Shown here: positions 30,401-42,158 of the stretch, piece by piece
Numbering within the stretch: position 1 is the first letter of the stretch
Layout of the letters: each line of letters begins with the position of its first letter
Program-made: the position numbers and the translations under genes
The notes under the pieces: generated by a model
Database searches by the model: none
Told to the model about the DNA's origin: nothing
Seen by the model: the letters and a program-made list of their open reading frames with translations, nothing else
Assembly (NCBI GenBank): GCA_964036195.1
Contig: OZ038453.1
Coordinates: 3,983,469 to 4,047,468 of the forward strand
Source of the DNA: Sphaerolaimus hirsutus
Taxonomy: Eukaryota; Nematoda; Chromadorea; Monhysterida; Sphaerolaimidae
Reading direction: 5' to 3'
DNA: 64,000 nt

Positions 30401-33400
30401 CCTAGATTAGAGCGCACATCATGTTTTGAAATCTTAGGTATAAAAATGCTAACGCGAGCCTCTGGGGAGGCTATGGATTCTGAAAGAGGAGGTTCTCAGC
30501 TTTGCAACGGTATCAAATATAGCCGTTACGTCTCCTTAGTTCCGGCCTCACATGCGATACGATCGACCCTGGATTTCTGCAAACCGCATGTTTTGAAATC
30601 TTAGGTATAAAAATCCTAACGCGAGCCTCTGGGGAGGCTGTGAATTCTGAAAGAGGATGTTCTCAGCTTCGCAACGGTATCAAATATAGCCGTTACGTCT
30701 CCTTAGTTCCGGCCTCACATGCGATACGATTGACCCTGGATTTCTGCAAACAGCACATTTTCAAATCTTATGTATAAAATTGTGACGGTGAACCTTCTGG
30801 AAAGTGGCAGTTTCTGAAAGAGAATTTTCTAAGCTTTCCAATGGTGTGAATCACAGCATTTAGTTTTTCCTGGTTCCGGCCTCACATGCGATACGATCGA
30901 CCCTAGATTGGGGCGCATTCCATGTTTTCAAATCTTATGTATAAAATCGTGACGGTGAACCTTCTGGAGAGTGGTAGATTCTGAAAGAGAATTTTCTAAG
31001 CTTTCCAATGGTATAGACCACAGCATTTAGTTTTTCCTGGTTCCGGCCCCACATGCGATACAATTAACCCTAGATTAGAGCGCACATCATGTTTTGAAAT
31101 CTTAGGTATAAAAATGCTAACGCGAGCCTCTGGGGAGGCTGTGGATTCTGAAAGAGGAGGTTCTCAGCTTCGCAACGGTATCAAATATAGCTGTTACGTC
31201 TCCTTAGTTCCGGCCTCACATGCGATACAATCGACCCTGGATTTCTGCAAACCGCATGTTTTGAAATCTTAGGTATAAAAATCCTAACGCGAGCCTCTGG
31301 GGAGGCTGTGAATTCTGAAAGAGGATGTTCTCAGCTTTGCAACGGTATCAAATATAGCCGTTACGTCTCCTTAGTTCCAGCCTCACATGCGATACGATTG
31401 ACCCTGGATTTCTGCAAACAGCACATTTTCAAATCTTATGTATAAAATCGTGACGGTGAACCTTCTGGAAAGTGGCAGTTTCTGAAAGAGAATTTTCTAA
31501 GCTTTCCAATGGTGTGATTCACAGCATTTAGTTTTTCCTGGTTCCGGCCTCACATGCGATACGATCGACCCTAGATTGGGGCGCATTCCATGTTTTCAAA
31601 TCTTATGTATAACATTGTGACGGTGAACCTTCTGGAGAGTGGTAGATTCTGAAAGAGAATTTTCTAAGCTTTCCAATGGTATAGACCACAGCATTTAGTT
31701 TTTCCTGGCTCCGGCCTCACATGTGATACGATTGACCATAGATTGGGGTGCATTCCATGCTTTCAAATCTTATGTATCAAATCGTGATGGTGAACCTTCT
31801 GGAGAGTGGTAGATTCTGAAAGAGAATTTTCTAAGCTTTCCAATGGTATAGACCACAGCATTTAGTTTTTTTCTGGTTCTGGCCCCACATGCAATACAAT
31901 TAACCCTATATTAGAGCGCACATCATGTTTTGAAATCTTAGGTATAAAAATGCTAACGCGAGCCTCTGGGGAGGCTATGGATTCTGAAAGAGTAGGTTCT
32001 CAGCTTTGCAACGGTATCAAATATAGCCGTTACGTCTCCTAAGTTTTGGCCTCACATGTGATACAATCGACCCTCGATTTCTGCAAAAAGCACGTTTTGA
32101 AATCTTATGTATACAAATCCTAACGCGAGCCTCTGGGGAGGCTGTGAATTCTGAAAGAGGATGTTCTCAGCTTCGCAACGGTATCAAATATAGCCATTAC
32201 GTCTCCTTAGTTCCGGCCTCACATGCGATACGATTGACCCTGGATTTCTGCAAACAGCACATTTTCAAATCTTATGTATAAAATCGTGACGGTGAACCTT
32301 CTGGAAAGTGGCAGTTTCTGAAAGACAATTTTCTAAGCTTTCCAATGGTATATACCACAGCATTTAGTTTTTCCTGGTTCCGGCCCCACATGCGATACAA
32401 TTAACCCTAGATTAGAGCGCACATCATGTTTTGAAATCTTAGGTATAAAAATGCTAACGCGAGCCTCTGGGGAGGCTATGGATTCTGAAAGAGGAGGTTC
32501 TCAGCTTTGCAACGGTATCAAATATAGCCGTTACGTCTCCTTAGTTCCGGCCTCACATGCGATACGATCGACCCTGGATTTCTGCAAACCGCATGTTTTG
32601 AAATCTTAGGTATAAAATCGTGACGGTGAACCTTCTGGAAAGTGGCAGTTTCTGAAAGAGAATTTTCTAAGCTTTCCAATGGTGTGAATCACAGCATTTA
32701 GTTTTTCCTGGCTCCGGCCTCACATGCGATACGATTGACCATAGATTGGGGTGCATTCCATGCTTTCAAATCTTATGTATCAAATCGTGATGGTGAACCT
32801 TCTGGAGAGTGGTAGATTCTGAAAGAGAATTTTCTAAGCTTTCCAATGGTATAGACCACAGCATTTAGTTTTTCCTGGTTCCGGCCCCACATGCGATACA
32901 ATTAACCCTAGATTAGAGCGCACATCATGTTTTGAAATCTTAGGTATAAAAATGCTAACGCGAGCCTCTGGGGAGGCTATGGATTCTGAAAGAGGAGGTT
33001 CTCAGCTTTGCAACGGTATAAAATATAGCCATTACGTCTCCTTAGTTTTGGCCTCACATGTGATACAATTGACCCTCGATTTCTGCAAAAAGTACGTTTT
33101 GAAATCTTAGGTATAAAAATCCTAACGCGAGCCTCTGGGGAGGCTGTGAATTCTGAAAGAGGATGTTCTCAGCTTCGCAACGGTATCAAATAAAGCCATT
33201 ACGTCTCCTTAGTTCTGGCCTCACATGCGATACGATTGACCCTGGATTTCTGCAAACAGCACATTTTCAAATCTTATGTATAAAATCGTGACGGTGAACC
33301 TTCTGGAAAGTGGCAGTTTCTGAAAGACAATTTTCTAAGCTTTCCAATGGTATATACCACAGCATTTAGTTTTTCCTGGTTCCGGCCCCACATGCGATAC

Positions 33401-34960
33401 AATTAACCCTAGATTAGAGCGCACATCATGTTTTGAAATCTTAGGTATAAAAATGCTAACGCGAGCCTCTGGGGAGGCTATGGATTCTGAAAGAGGAGGT
33501 TCTCAGCTTTGCAACGGTATAAAATATAGCCATTACGTCTCCTTAGTTTTGGCCTCACATGTGATACAATTGACCCTCGATTTCTGCAAAAAGTACGTTT
33601 TGAAATCTTAGGTATAAAAATCCTAACGCGAGCCTCTGGGGAGGCTATGGATTCTGAAAGAGGAGGTTCTCAGCTTTGCAACGGTATAAAATATAGCCGT
33701 TACGTCTCCTTAGTTCTGGCCTCACATGCAATACGATTGACCCTGGATTTCTGCAAACAGCACATTTTCAAATCTTATGTATAAAATCGTGACGGTGAAC
33801 CTTCTGGAAAGTGGCAGTTTCTGAAAGACAATTTTCTAAGCTTTCCAACGGTGTGAATCACAGCATTTAGTTTTTCCTGGCTCCGGCCTCACATGCGATA
33901 TGATCGACCATAGATGGGGTGCATTCCATGTTTTCAAATCTTATGTATCAAATTGTGATGGTGAACTTTCTGGAGAGTAGTAGATTCTGAAAGAGAATTT
34001 TCTAAGCTTTCCAATGGTATAGACCACAGCATTCAGTTTTTCCTGGTTCCGGCTCCACATGCGATACAATCAAACCTAGATTAGGGCGCACAGCACGTTT
34101 TGAAATCTTAGGTATAAAAATCCTAACGCGAGCCTCTGGGGAGGTTGTGGATTCTGATAGAGGATGTTCTCAGCTTCGCAACGGTATCAAATATAGTTGT
34201 TACGTCTCCTTAGTTCCGGCCTGACATGTGATACGATCAACTTTGGATTTCTGCAAACGGCATGTTTTGAAATCTTATGTATAAAATCGTGACGGTGAAC
34301 CTTCTGGAGAGTGGTACTATCTGAAAGAGAATTATCTCAGCTTTCCAATGGGATGAATCACAGCATTTAGTTTTTCCTGGTTCCGGCCTCACATGCAATA
34401 CGATCAACCCTTGATTGAGGCACATTCCACGTTTTCAAATCTTATGTATAAAATCGTGATGGTGAACCTTCTGTAGAGTGGCAGTTTCTGAAAGAGAATT
34501 TTCTAAGCTTTCCAATGGTATAGACCACAGCATTGAGTTTTTCCTGGTTCCGGCCCCACATGCGATACAATCAACCCTAGATTAGGGCTCACATCACGTT
34601 TTGAAATCTTAGGTATAAAAAAGCTAACGCGAGCCTCCGGGGAGGCTGTGGATTCTGAAAGAGGAGGTTCTCAGCTTCGCAACGGTATCAAATATAGCCG
34701 TTATGTCTCCTTAGTTCCGGCCTCACATGCGATGCGATCACCCAAGAGTAGTGTGCGCAGCACGTTTTGAAATCTTAGGTATAAAAAAGCTAACGCGAGC
34801 CTCTGGGGAGGCTGTGGATTCTGAAAGAGGAGGTTCTCAGCTTCGCAACGGTACAAAATATAGCCGTTACGTCTCCTTAGTTTTGGCCTCACATGTGATT
34901 TGATTGACCCAGATTAGTTCATGCAGTACATTTTGAAACCTTATGTATAAACTTATGACA
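27405..34960 (-). repeat. Right satellite arm, ~167-bp units, with higher-order repeats
   Basis: About 45 units in inverted orientation to the left arm. 28181-30340 is repeated at 30520-32679 with a constant offset of 2339 bp (14 units) and no difference at the places I compared. A smaller three-unit (501-bp) repeat occurs near 32880/33380. Units diverge toward 34900-35060, near the outer end. Confidence 0.9.
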
Positions 34961-35266
34961 TTGAACCTACTGGTCAGCAGTGGATAATGAAAGTTCACAA
35001 TTTCAGCTTTCCAATGGTATAAAATATAGCTATTATGTATTGATAGTTGGGCACCAAATAGCAAATTATGTCAGAAATGCCCCATTTTGGAAATATTCAC
35101 TTTCAAGTATATGCGATATATACGAATGAAAATTTTACATGTATTGCATAACTTACTTGACCAATTGGAGTACCTTAGGACCATTTTCACAACTTTCATT
35201 TTTTTTTTGGTGTCCAGCTTATGTTCCTGGAGTGGCTATTGACTCGTAGACTGACTCATATACAGT

Positions 35267-35661
35267 TACCGTATTTCCTTGAAATACCCCCCCCCCTCAA
35301 AATGGACACTATGAACTTATAAACCCCCCCTCGAAATACCCCCCCAAATTTAGTGTATAGAGAACGTAAATGACAAAGGCTGCGGTTTGTCATCTGGGTA
35401 ATGCAAAACACACGTTAAAAACGATGACTCTGTTATGTGAGAACAGTAATTATTCGTCTACACACTTATACAAGTCTTTAGAGTCTTATAAATGGCGATT
35501 TTTGTTGCATTTTCGACGTCTGCGTATGTTTCAGACGACAATTTAGTACTTGGTTTTCAAAAAATTTCTGGCGAAATAATAACCCCCCCCTCGAAATACC
35601 CCCTCAAAATTCTCACTCTGAAAAAATAAACCCCCTGGGGGTATTTCGAGGAAATACGGTA
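35267..35661. mobile_element. TACCGTATT MITE, complete copy
   Basis: TACCGTATTTCCTTGAAATA at the left and TTTCGAGGAAATACGGTA at the right form the inverted repeat. C-run blocks (CTCGAAATACCCCCC) fill the subterminal parts and a unique core (about 35350-35560) lies between. A near-identical core is at 49261-49697. The terminal TA is either TIR or target duplication. A shorter related unit follows at 35662-35856. Confidence 0.8.
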
Positions 35662-35950
35662 TATATGCCTATAAACACATATACAGCTATGTAATTGTTT
35701 GATTTTTCTACGTCTGAGAATGGGGAATTTCCAAAAATTTCTGGCGAAATAATATACCGCCCCTCGTATACCCCCCCCCCCCCTAGAATTAACCCCCTCA
35801 AATTTTGCTGGCGAAATAATAATCTCCCTGGGGGTATTTCAAAGTAATACAGTATACAGGGTGCGGCAATTGAGACCAACGCTTTAGATTTTCAAATAAC
35901 TTGACATTGGGTCCGCCAGATGAAAGTAAAATTTTAGGTGAACATTAAAG

Positions 35951-36366
35951 CCGGAATTACAGCTCAGCGGCGTTTGATGTGAAATGATGATGTCGTAAAA
36001 TTGATTACATCAAAATAGACATAGGTACAGCGTTGAAATTTCAGAATTTGATAGTTCTAGTAATTGTGTGTAATGTCCTAAAAAAATCAAGAAAATAATT
36101 ATTATTGAATAAGTTATTAATTTTACATCAAAATTTACACATTCTACGTCAACATTTCATGTCAAACATTTAAGGTCACCAAAAAAATTTGACGTTAAAT
36201 TATAACTACTTAAATAATGATTAATCTAAATTTTGTTTGGACATTACACACAATTACTAGAACTATCTAATTCTGAAATTTCAATGCTGTGCCTTTGTCT
36301 ATTTTGATGTAATCAATTTTGTGACGTCATCATTTCATGTCAAACGCCGCTGAGCTGTAATTCCGG
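35951..36366. repeat. CCGGAATTA(C)AGCTCAGCG foldback
   Basis: 416-bp palindrome from CCGGAATTACAGCTCAGCGG to CGCTGAGCTGTAATTCCGG, repeating GATGTGAAATGATGATG. Related palindromes: 45693-46056 and, more diverged, about 61250-61580. Confidence 0.8.
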
Positions 36367-36409
36367 TTTCCACCAAATATGGCTGCAGTAGGTTCGCTTT
36401 GTCACAAGT

Positions 36410-36823
36410 TACCGTATTACATCGAAATACCCCATGGGGGTTTATTATTTCACCAGTAAAGTTTTGAGGGGGGGTTAATTCTAGGGGGTTTATTCAAAGG
36501 TTTTTTTGTCATTTCGTCAGAAATTTTTGTGAAATTCATAGTAAAGAATACGCTTTTTCATACAGAAAAACGGTAATAAACGTGAGAAAATAGGTTATAT
36601 TGAGCTATAGATGTACATCTGTACACAAATGAGTGTATAAGCGTAGCTGCAATGCAAATTAGTAGCAATAAATACATCATGTACATTGCAAACATGATGT
36701 ACATCATTTGGGAGGGGGGTATTTCGAGGGGGGGTTATTATTTCCCCAGCCCATTTTGAAGCGGGGGGGGGGTAATTCGAGGGGGGGGTTAATTCAAGGG
36801 GGATACTGCGAGGTTATACGGTA
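36410..36823. mobile_element. TACCGTATT MITE, subfamily 2 (nested)
   Basis: TACCGTATTACATCGAAATA to GAGGTTATACGGTA. The core has ATGTACATGATGTACATC-like sequence shared with 48179-48583 and 59806-60229. Confidence 0.75.
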
Positions 36824-37214
36824 TTTATGCAAACGCATAATCATCACTTTACCACCTTTTCGGGACCAGGATAGGGATCGGAGTTTTTTTCTTTTTTTTT
36901 CTCTTGTTTTTTTTCAGAGCGGCGAGCCTCAATGCGCACGCACGTCAATTAATCCGCCTTACCGATAAGGAAATCAGCAGATGCTTGCGAATTGGTTGTA
37001 AAGCAAGGTGGTTATTAGTGTTTGCTAGAATTCTTGGACCAGTCAAGCGATCGCAGCCATATTTGGTGGAAAGCTTTCCTGTTTAGTTGTTAATGTTCAC
37101 CTAAAATTTGACGTTCATCCGGCGACCCAGTGTCGAGTTATTCGAAATCTAAAGCGTTCGTCTAAATTGCCGCACCCTGTAAATGATCCGATCAATCAAT
37201 ACCCATATAACAAT

Positions 37215-38035
37215 CACAGTGAAAGGTAGCTCTCTGACAACTAGGTGACAACTCGCTTGCCAAAGCCTAAAAATAGGGCCAGCTCGCTGACAAACAAAAT
37301 GCAGCTTGTTGACAACTCGCTGACATATGTACTTGGTGCATGTGGTAGCTAGCTGACAACTCGCTGCCAAAATACACATTTCCAACCTTCATTTGACCCA
37401 AAACACTTTTGACAAGGTGGTGATGAAATATTATGGTAAAACACATGCAATATAATGCAAAGGTTGGTAAAAATTGAGGCAATGAGGAAACATAAAATGC
37501 ATAATGATAAAGCAAAAAATCATGTCAAATGACTAAATCAAGAATAACAACTGGAAAAATGACCATACAAATGTCCTCAGTGTAGAAAGTGTGGACTGTT
37601 ATCAATGTGGTCGATGTAAACACTGGTCGAATATCGACCAAAGTGATGTGTCTGTTGATTACGCTCATTCGTTTTGGTGGAATAGAAGTGCACCACCCAA
37701 TAGCAACGTTTTGATGCATTGATTTTATGTCTCAGATTCATTCATTTTCTGCACTCATGTTTGATTATACATTTTATGGGTCAAAACGATTTGTACACAC
37801 TTCCATAAAGTGCATGTGGTGCAAATTACATTCAACTTGCTGACAACTCGCTGCCAGCTGTGCAGCTGCTGGGAAAATGCACCCCAACTTTCTGCCACTC
37901 GCTGACAACTGTGTTCCAACTCGCTGCCACTCGCTGACAACTATGTTCCAACTCGCTGCCAACAGTAAACAAATCGTTGTCAGCTAGTTGGAAGCGAGTT
38001 GTAGGAGAGTTGTCAGAGAGCTACCTTTCACTGTG
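37215..38035. repeat. Foldback with CTCGCTGACAA words
   Basis: Long inverted ends CACAGTGAAAGGTAGCTCTC and GAGCTACCTTTCACTGTG. Both subterminal parts repeat ACTCGCTGACAACTCGCTGCC. The centre is A/T-rich and mostly unique. 821 bp; no convincing target duplication. Confidence 0.75.
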
Positions 38036-38570
38036 AATAGAACGCACCAGTGCCATGTAAGTCTGTTGCCCATGAATTGGGGATAGTCGAGCCGGCGTAT
38101 TGCATATCTGACATTGCCATTGGGCATCTGATAACCAGACTCCTTGTGTCCCAGTGCCAACTGCAAATGAATACAGTCATACACAACTTAGTTATAACCT
38201 ATTTTTACTACACAAAATGGTTACATTGTTATACCCCCCAAGTATCAGCCCCATATCTCGCACACAGCTGGAGATATGGCACTCATAAAAAGAAAAAATC
38301 GGTGCCTAACCTGATGCGGAAGCAGTTTACACCCCCCCCCCCCCCAATAAGTCAATCTAGTGACTGGCATCTAGATTATTGAAATGACACAACATGTAAA
38401 TTATCAAAATCTGATTTACAACACTTCGTTTTCTCAAAATTTTGGCAATTCGAATTATTTCACTAGAAACACTCTTCTGTTTATAGCATAAAGGCACTGT
38501 ACAACAACATGCACAAACATCCACTGACCATTGTGGTTCTGTCGGGAATCACAGCCCAGCCTGGTGCCAC
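38036..38570. other. Spacer, no gene seen
   Basis: Mostly unique AT-rich sequence with a C-run at 38332-38345. No supported feature. Confidence 0.3.
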
Positions 38571-38734
38571 TCCCAGACCCTGTAAAAAGCCCTGTAAAAT
38601 GTAAAATGTCATGCAAAGTGTCAAAAGTCATTGTCAAAAGTCAACTGAGTTGCCATTTTGCAGGGCTTTTTCCATGACTTTTGAAAATTTGCATGACATT
38701 TTAAATTTTACAGGGCTTTTTACAGGGTCTGGGA
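38571..38734. repeat. TCCCAGACCC foldback, copy 3
   Basis: Regular palindromic copy, TCCCAGACCC to GGGTCTGGGA, with the family words CCCTGTAAAATG and TTGCCATTTTGCAGGG. Confidence 0.75.
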
Positions 38735-38886
38735 GTGCCCAGCCAGAAGTGAAGCCAACCATGTCAGTGCACAGAGAAGCCTGATTTGCAAACATTGACT
38801 CGAGTGTTGGAAATTTCTCTGACCAAATCTGAAAAATTTACATATATGGTATGCATGGTGTGTTTTATTGGGTGAAACGTACACTT

Positions 38887-39014
38887 AATTTCCTCGAAAA
38901 CCCCCCGCCCCCCACAGAATACGCCCCACTCTCCTCGTTTAACCCAGCTCAAAATTCTCACCCTGAAACAATCACCCTCCGGGGGGGGGGGGGGGTATTT
39001 CGAGGAAATATGGT
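38887..39014. mobile_element. Short TACCGTATT-type MITE remnant
   Basis: TTTCCTCGAAAACCCCCC at the left and TTTCGAGGAAATATGGTA at the right, with C/G runs between. The outer TIR base pattern is worn. Confidence 0.5.
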
Positions 39015-39590
39015 AAACCTCAATTTTCTCGGCACTGTAAAGTGGTGGGTGTGCAGTTCCTCATGCAGCACCTAAAATTGCAAGAAAACAGAGATTTTGG
39101 GTTGCATTTATCGGCTTGGTGCTTGCAATTAGCTCACTATAAAACAACTGTCACTTGTTCAATTATGGGGTTGCTTGCCACCTGTTTAAGACAGGAATTA
39201 GATATTTACTTTACTTGACTTGATTGTAATGTATTTATTTATCAGGAAAGCATTTGATATGTAAATATAAAGACTCATAATTCAAGAGAAAAATGCAGAT
39301 ACTGTTTATTTCAGAGAAAACTAACAAATGCAGATATTTTCTTGAAATATTCTAGGCAAAACTAATAAAAGAAGCTTATCCAGAAATAGGTAAAAGTTAA
39401 ATCGCTAAAAAAATAAAACTGTGAAAATTCAACCAGAAAAGTTACAGAAAAACGATTTTCAGTGCAAAATCGTTTTTCTACAAAGGAAAATGCAGTGATA
39501 AATACTAGTGAACTTCACAGGAAAAATGATATTTAGGTGCAGGATAATTTACAATTAAAAAACAACAATTTTTTTACTTTCAGACAGAAA

Positions 39591-40185
39591 TGATGTGATT
39601 GTGTGGTCAGTGGTGGGAATTTTTCTCCCTAGTTCATGGAAGCCAGCTTGGCTTGTTGATTGAAGGTTGTGTTTGAGGTTGCTCTCTGTTGTTGTGTGAA
39701 GACTGATGTGGTCGGCTTGGTTTGAGAGTTCAGATGTCCAGGTTCAGAGATGGATGTTTTCTTTTATTAGAGTAAAGTTGTGAATATTTCACCAATATTA
39801 TAGCTTCCTCACAACTCTGGTAGACTACCCCGAATAGCCCTCAAGCGGCTACTTTTATACTTAACCATTGGGTAGCTTCAACCAATCAGCATCGTGCCTA
39901 AATCAACATGACATCAACATTATGGCTATGTGCCAGCCTGGGCATGTGCCAACCAAATGACATCAACTTTAGAAGAAGCATGTAACACACCGCCCACACA
40001 CTAACTGCATGTGTGGCTGAACATTCATGAGTAAGCATACAATATATATTAGCTCCCATGTACATATTCACTACTGCTTAAATACTACCACATGTAGTGA
40101 CACTGATACTTAGAATAATTATTAGATAAATATACTTAAATTTTCACAAATAAATCACTCTCGTTTTATTGCCAAGATGGCAACA
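39591..40185 (-). repeat. Solo LTR of a related BEL/Pao family
   Basis: On the minus strand it starts TGTTGCCATCTTGGCAA, identical to the LTR start at 8632, and ends CCACCACTGACCACAC..CA like that LTR. TATAAAAG lies at 39852-39859. Perfect 5-bp duplications AGAAA flank it (39586-39590, 40186-40190). 595 bp; the middle is unlike the 532-bp LTR, so it is a sister family reduced to a solo LTR. Confidence 0.9.
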
Positions 40186-40815
40186 AGAAATACACTGTAT
40201 GTACAAAAATCGTTGGAAAAATTGCTACATGTAAGGAAAAAAACGTCAGAAAAAAGCTGTGCAATACCCCGGTTGTTCCCAGGGCTGCAGTGCTGTGGCT
40301 TAACCCTGGTTGTGGTTATCCCCAGGAAAGCTCTATGATTTGGCTGGACTTTCCAGCCAAATGTGTATTTAAAATTCCTTTGAAGAATTTTCAGAAGTAT
40401 AATATAATGAAGGTCACAATAATAATTTCTGCACCCAATTTTCGCTTTTTATATGGATGCCCAAGCACTTTTCTTACCATATACTTTGCAATAGTGAGAC
40501 ATCATTAGCAATAATAACATGTGAAATGTATTGTAACTTTACACTTACATACTGTTGAAGTGAATGGTGGCTCTAGCATTTTAACTTGTGGGGTAATGTT
40601 CAGTAAGCTATGGTGCACTAAAACCCTGTAATAACTGGTTCACACTTGTTGCATTAATGCCACATAGATCAAAGCAATTTCACCATCACAAGATGGATGT
40701 TCTTGCATTGGAATGCAACATTCACATTCAATAACTGGGTCAAATTGTATAATTAATTTATACATCACTAATCCAACCTCAAAAATGGAATCTACATGTT
40801 TTGCAGATCATTTTA
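40186..40815. other. Unique AT-rich spacer
   Basis: No repeat ends, coding exon or RNA gene recognised. Confidence 0.3.
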
Positions 40816-40819
40816 AGTT

Positions 40820-41345
40820 TTTAACGGTCCAAATCGGCCAAGAAATGACTGAGTTATTAAGCTTCAAAATCAACTAGCCAGATCGGCCATGTAAAATCAA
40901 CACCTTTTTATAAATAGACCCCCCCCCCCTTCTTGGGACTGGGGGACGATTCAAGGAAACGAAACAATTTGGTTGAGTGCAACAGAATGGGGTGACACAA
41001 AGTCTGGTGGACCCACCCCCTAAATGCCTTCCCCGATTCCAGCAAGGTGTCCGCCATGGCAACCATTTCAACGTTCATTGACGTTTTTTTCTGTTTCGAT
41101 AGACTTTTCCAGACGCACCGCATTTCAATTATCGATCGATTTAGCACATAGAACCTAAGAATGTGTTTTATTTCCTTGAATTCCCTAAAAAATTCAAAAA
41201 CTATTTTCTATACTTATGAATTTTCGAATTTTTTCAACAAAAAAAAATGGATTTTTAAGTGTTTTTCCAGTGGTGGAATATAAATTCAAAAATTCTGAAA
41301 AATGTTTTCGAATTTTCTAATCTTTTTTTTGCCATCGTTACACAA
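40820..41345. repeat. Compound repeat: spacer-like segment plus TTCGAA-word fragment
   Basis: 40820-40925 resembles the centre of the composite foldback (26541-26650). 41060-41345 repeats TTCGAATTTT and ends GCCATCGTTA like 5070-5285. Complete ends are not resolved. Confidence 0.45.
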
Positions 41346-41607
41346 CACTGCTTTTTCATAAAATTCATTTCAACCATAAAAAGCAGATTAGGCTTGAATG
41401 AATTTAACAGGCGATTGTTCTAATTGTTTTGAAGATTGGTTCAGATATTTTTGAGAAAGTATGAGCCATTTGAGTAATTTGTGTTTGAATTGAATGTAAA
41501 TATCACATTTAAAAGTTTGACTCACATCATGCCAAGTGTAGCAGCTTCCTTTGTAGTAATAACTGTTTGCAAATGATCCACATTTTTCTTTAAATTCTGA
41601 AATTGAG

Positions 41608-42013
41608 TACCGTATTTCCTCGAATTATCCCCCGGGGGTTTATTTTTTCAGAGTGGAAATTTTTTGGGGGGTTAAACGAGGGGGGGGGTCTATTATTTCG
41701 CAGAAATTTTTTGAAATCCCAGTACAAAATCGTCGTCTGAAACGTACGCAGACGTTGAAAAATGCAACAAAAACTGCCATGTTTATGACTCTATAGACTG
41801 TAGACGGTATAAACACTGTTCTCACGGAACACAGTCATTGTTTTTAAGTGTGTTCTGCACTGCCCCGATCACAAACCGCACGTTTTATCATGTACATACT
41901 GTGTACAGTACATTTGGGGGGGGGGGGTATTTCGAGGGATTGTTTTATAAATTCATAGTGCCCATTTTGAGGGGGGTATTTCGAGGTGGGGGATATTTCG
42001 AGGAAATACGGTA
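41608..42013. mobile_element. TACCGTATT MITE, complete copy in reverse
   Basis: TACCGTATTTCCTCGAATTA to TCGAGGAAATACGGTA. The core is the reverse complement of that in 35267-35661 (CGTCGTCTGAAACGTACG). 406 bp. Confidence 0.8.
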
Positions 42014-42158
42014 CATGTTTTCAAACAAATTATGTGAGTTTTACACAAAACGTGACTGGTTACATTTTTTTTGTGATACACTTCATAAATGAGGTAATAA
42101 TGCATTCCCCGTGGGAATTATTTGAGTAAATACGGTATGTTGACGTACATGACCAGGG

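Larger units (their letters stand above)
23479..35264. mobile_element. 11.8-kb foldback-like composite with satellite arms
   Basis: The outer ends are inverted repeats: TGTATATGAGTCAGTCTACG at 23479 and its complement ending at 35264, continuing as GAGTCARTAGCCA and TGGACAC. Inside, about 14 units of a ~166-bp satellite read in plus orientation (23640-26540) and about 45 units read in minus orientation (27405-34960), separated by a short unlike centre. Two AAACGG-word elements are inserted in it. Foldback elements such as Drosophila FB/Galileo and sea urchin TU have this architecture. No clear target duplication was found. Confidence 0.75.
35857..37179. mobile_element. Mariner/Tc1-like MITE with CAGGGTGCGGCAATT ends, nested insertions
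   Basis: CAGGGTGCGGCAATTGAGACC at the left, AAATTGCCGCACCCTG at the right, flanked by TA (35855-35856, 37180-37181). The arms pair for over 100 bp (AAATTTTAGGTGAACATTAA). Inside are a foldback (35951-36366) and a TACCGTATT MITE (36410-36823). Sister copy at 61001-61904. No transposase frame. Confidence 0.85.
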
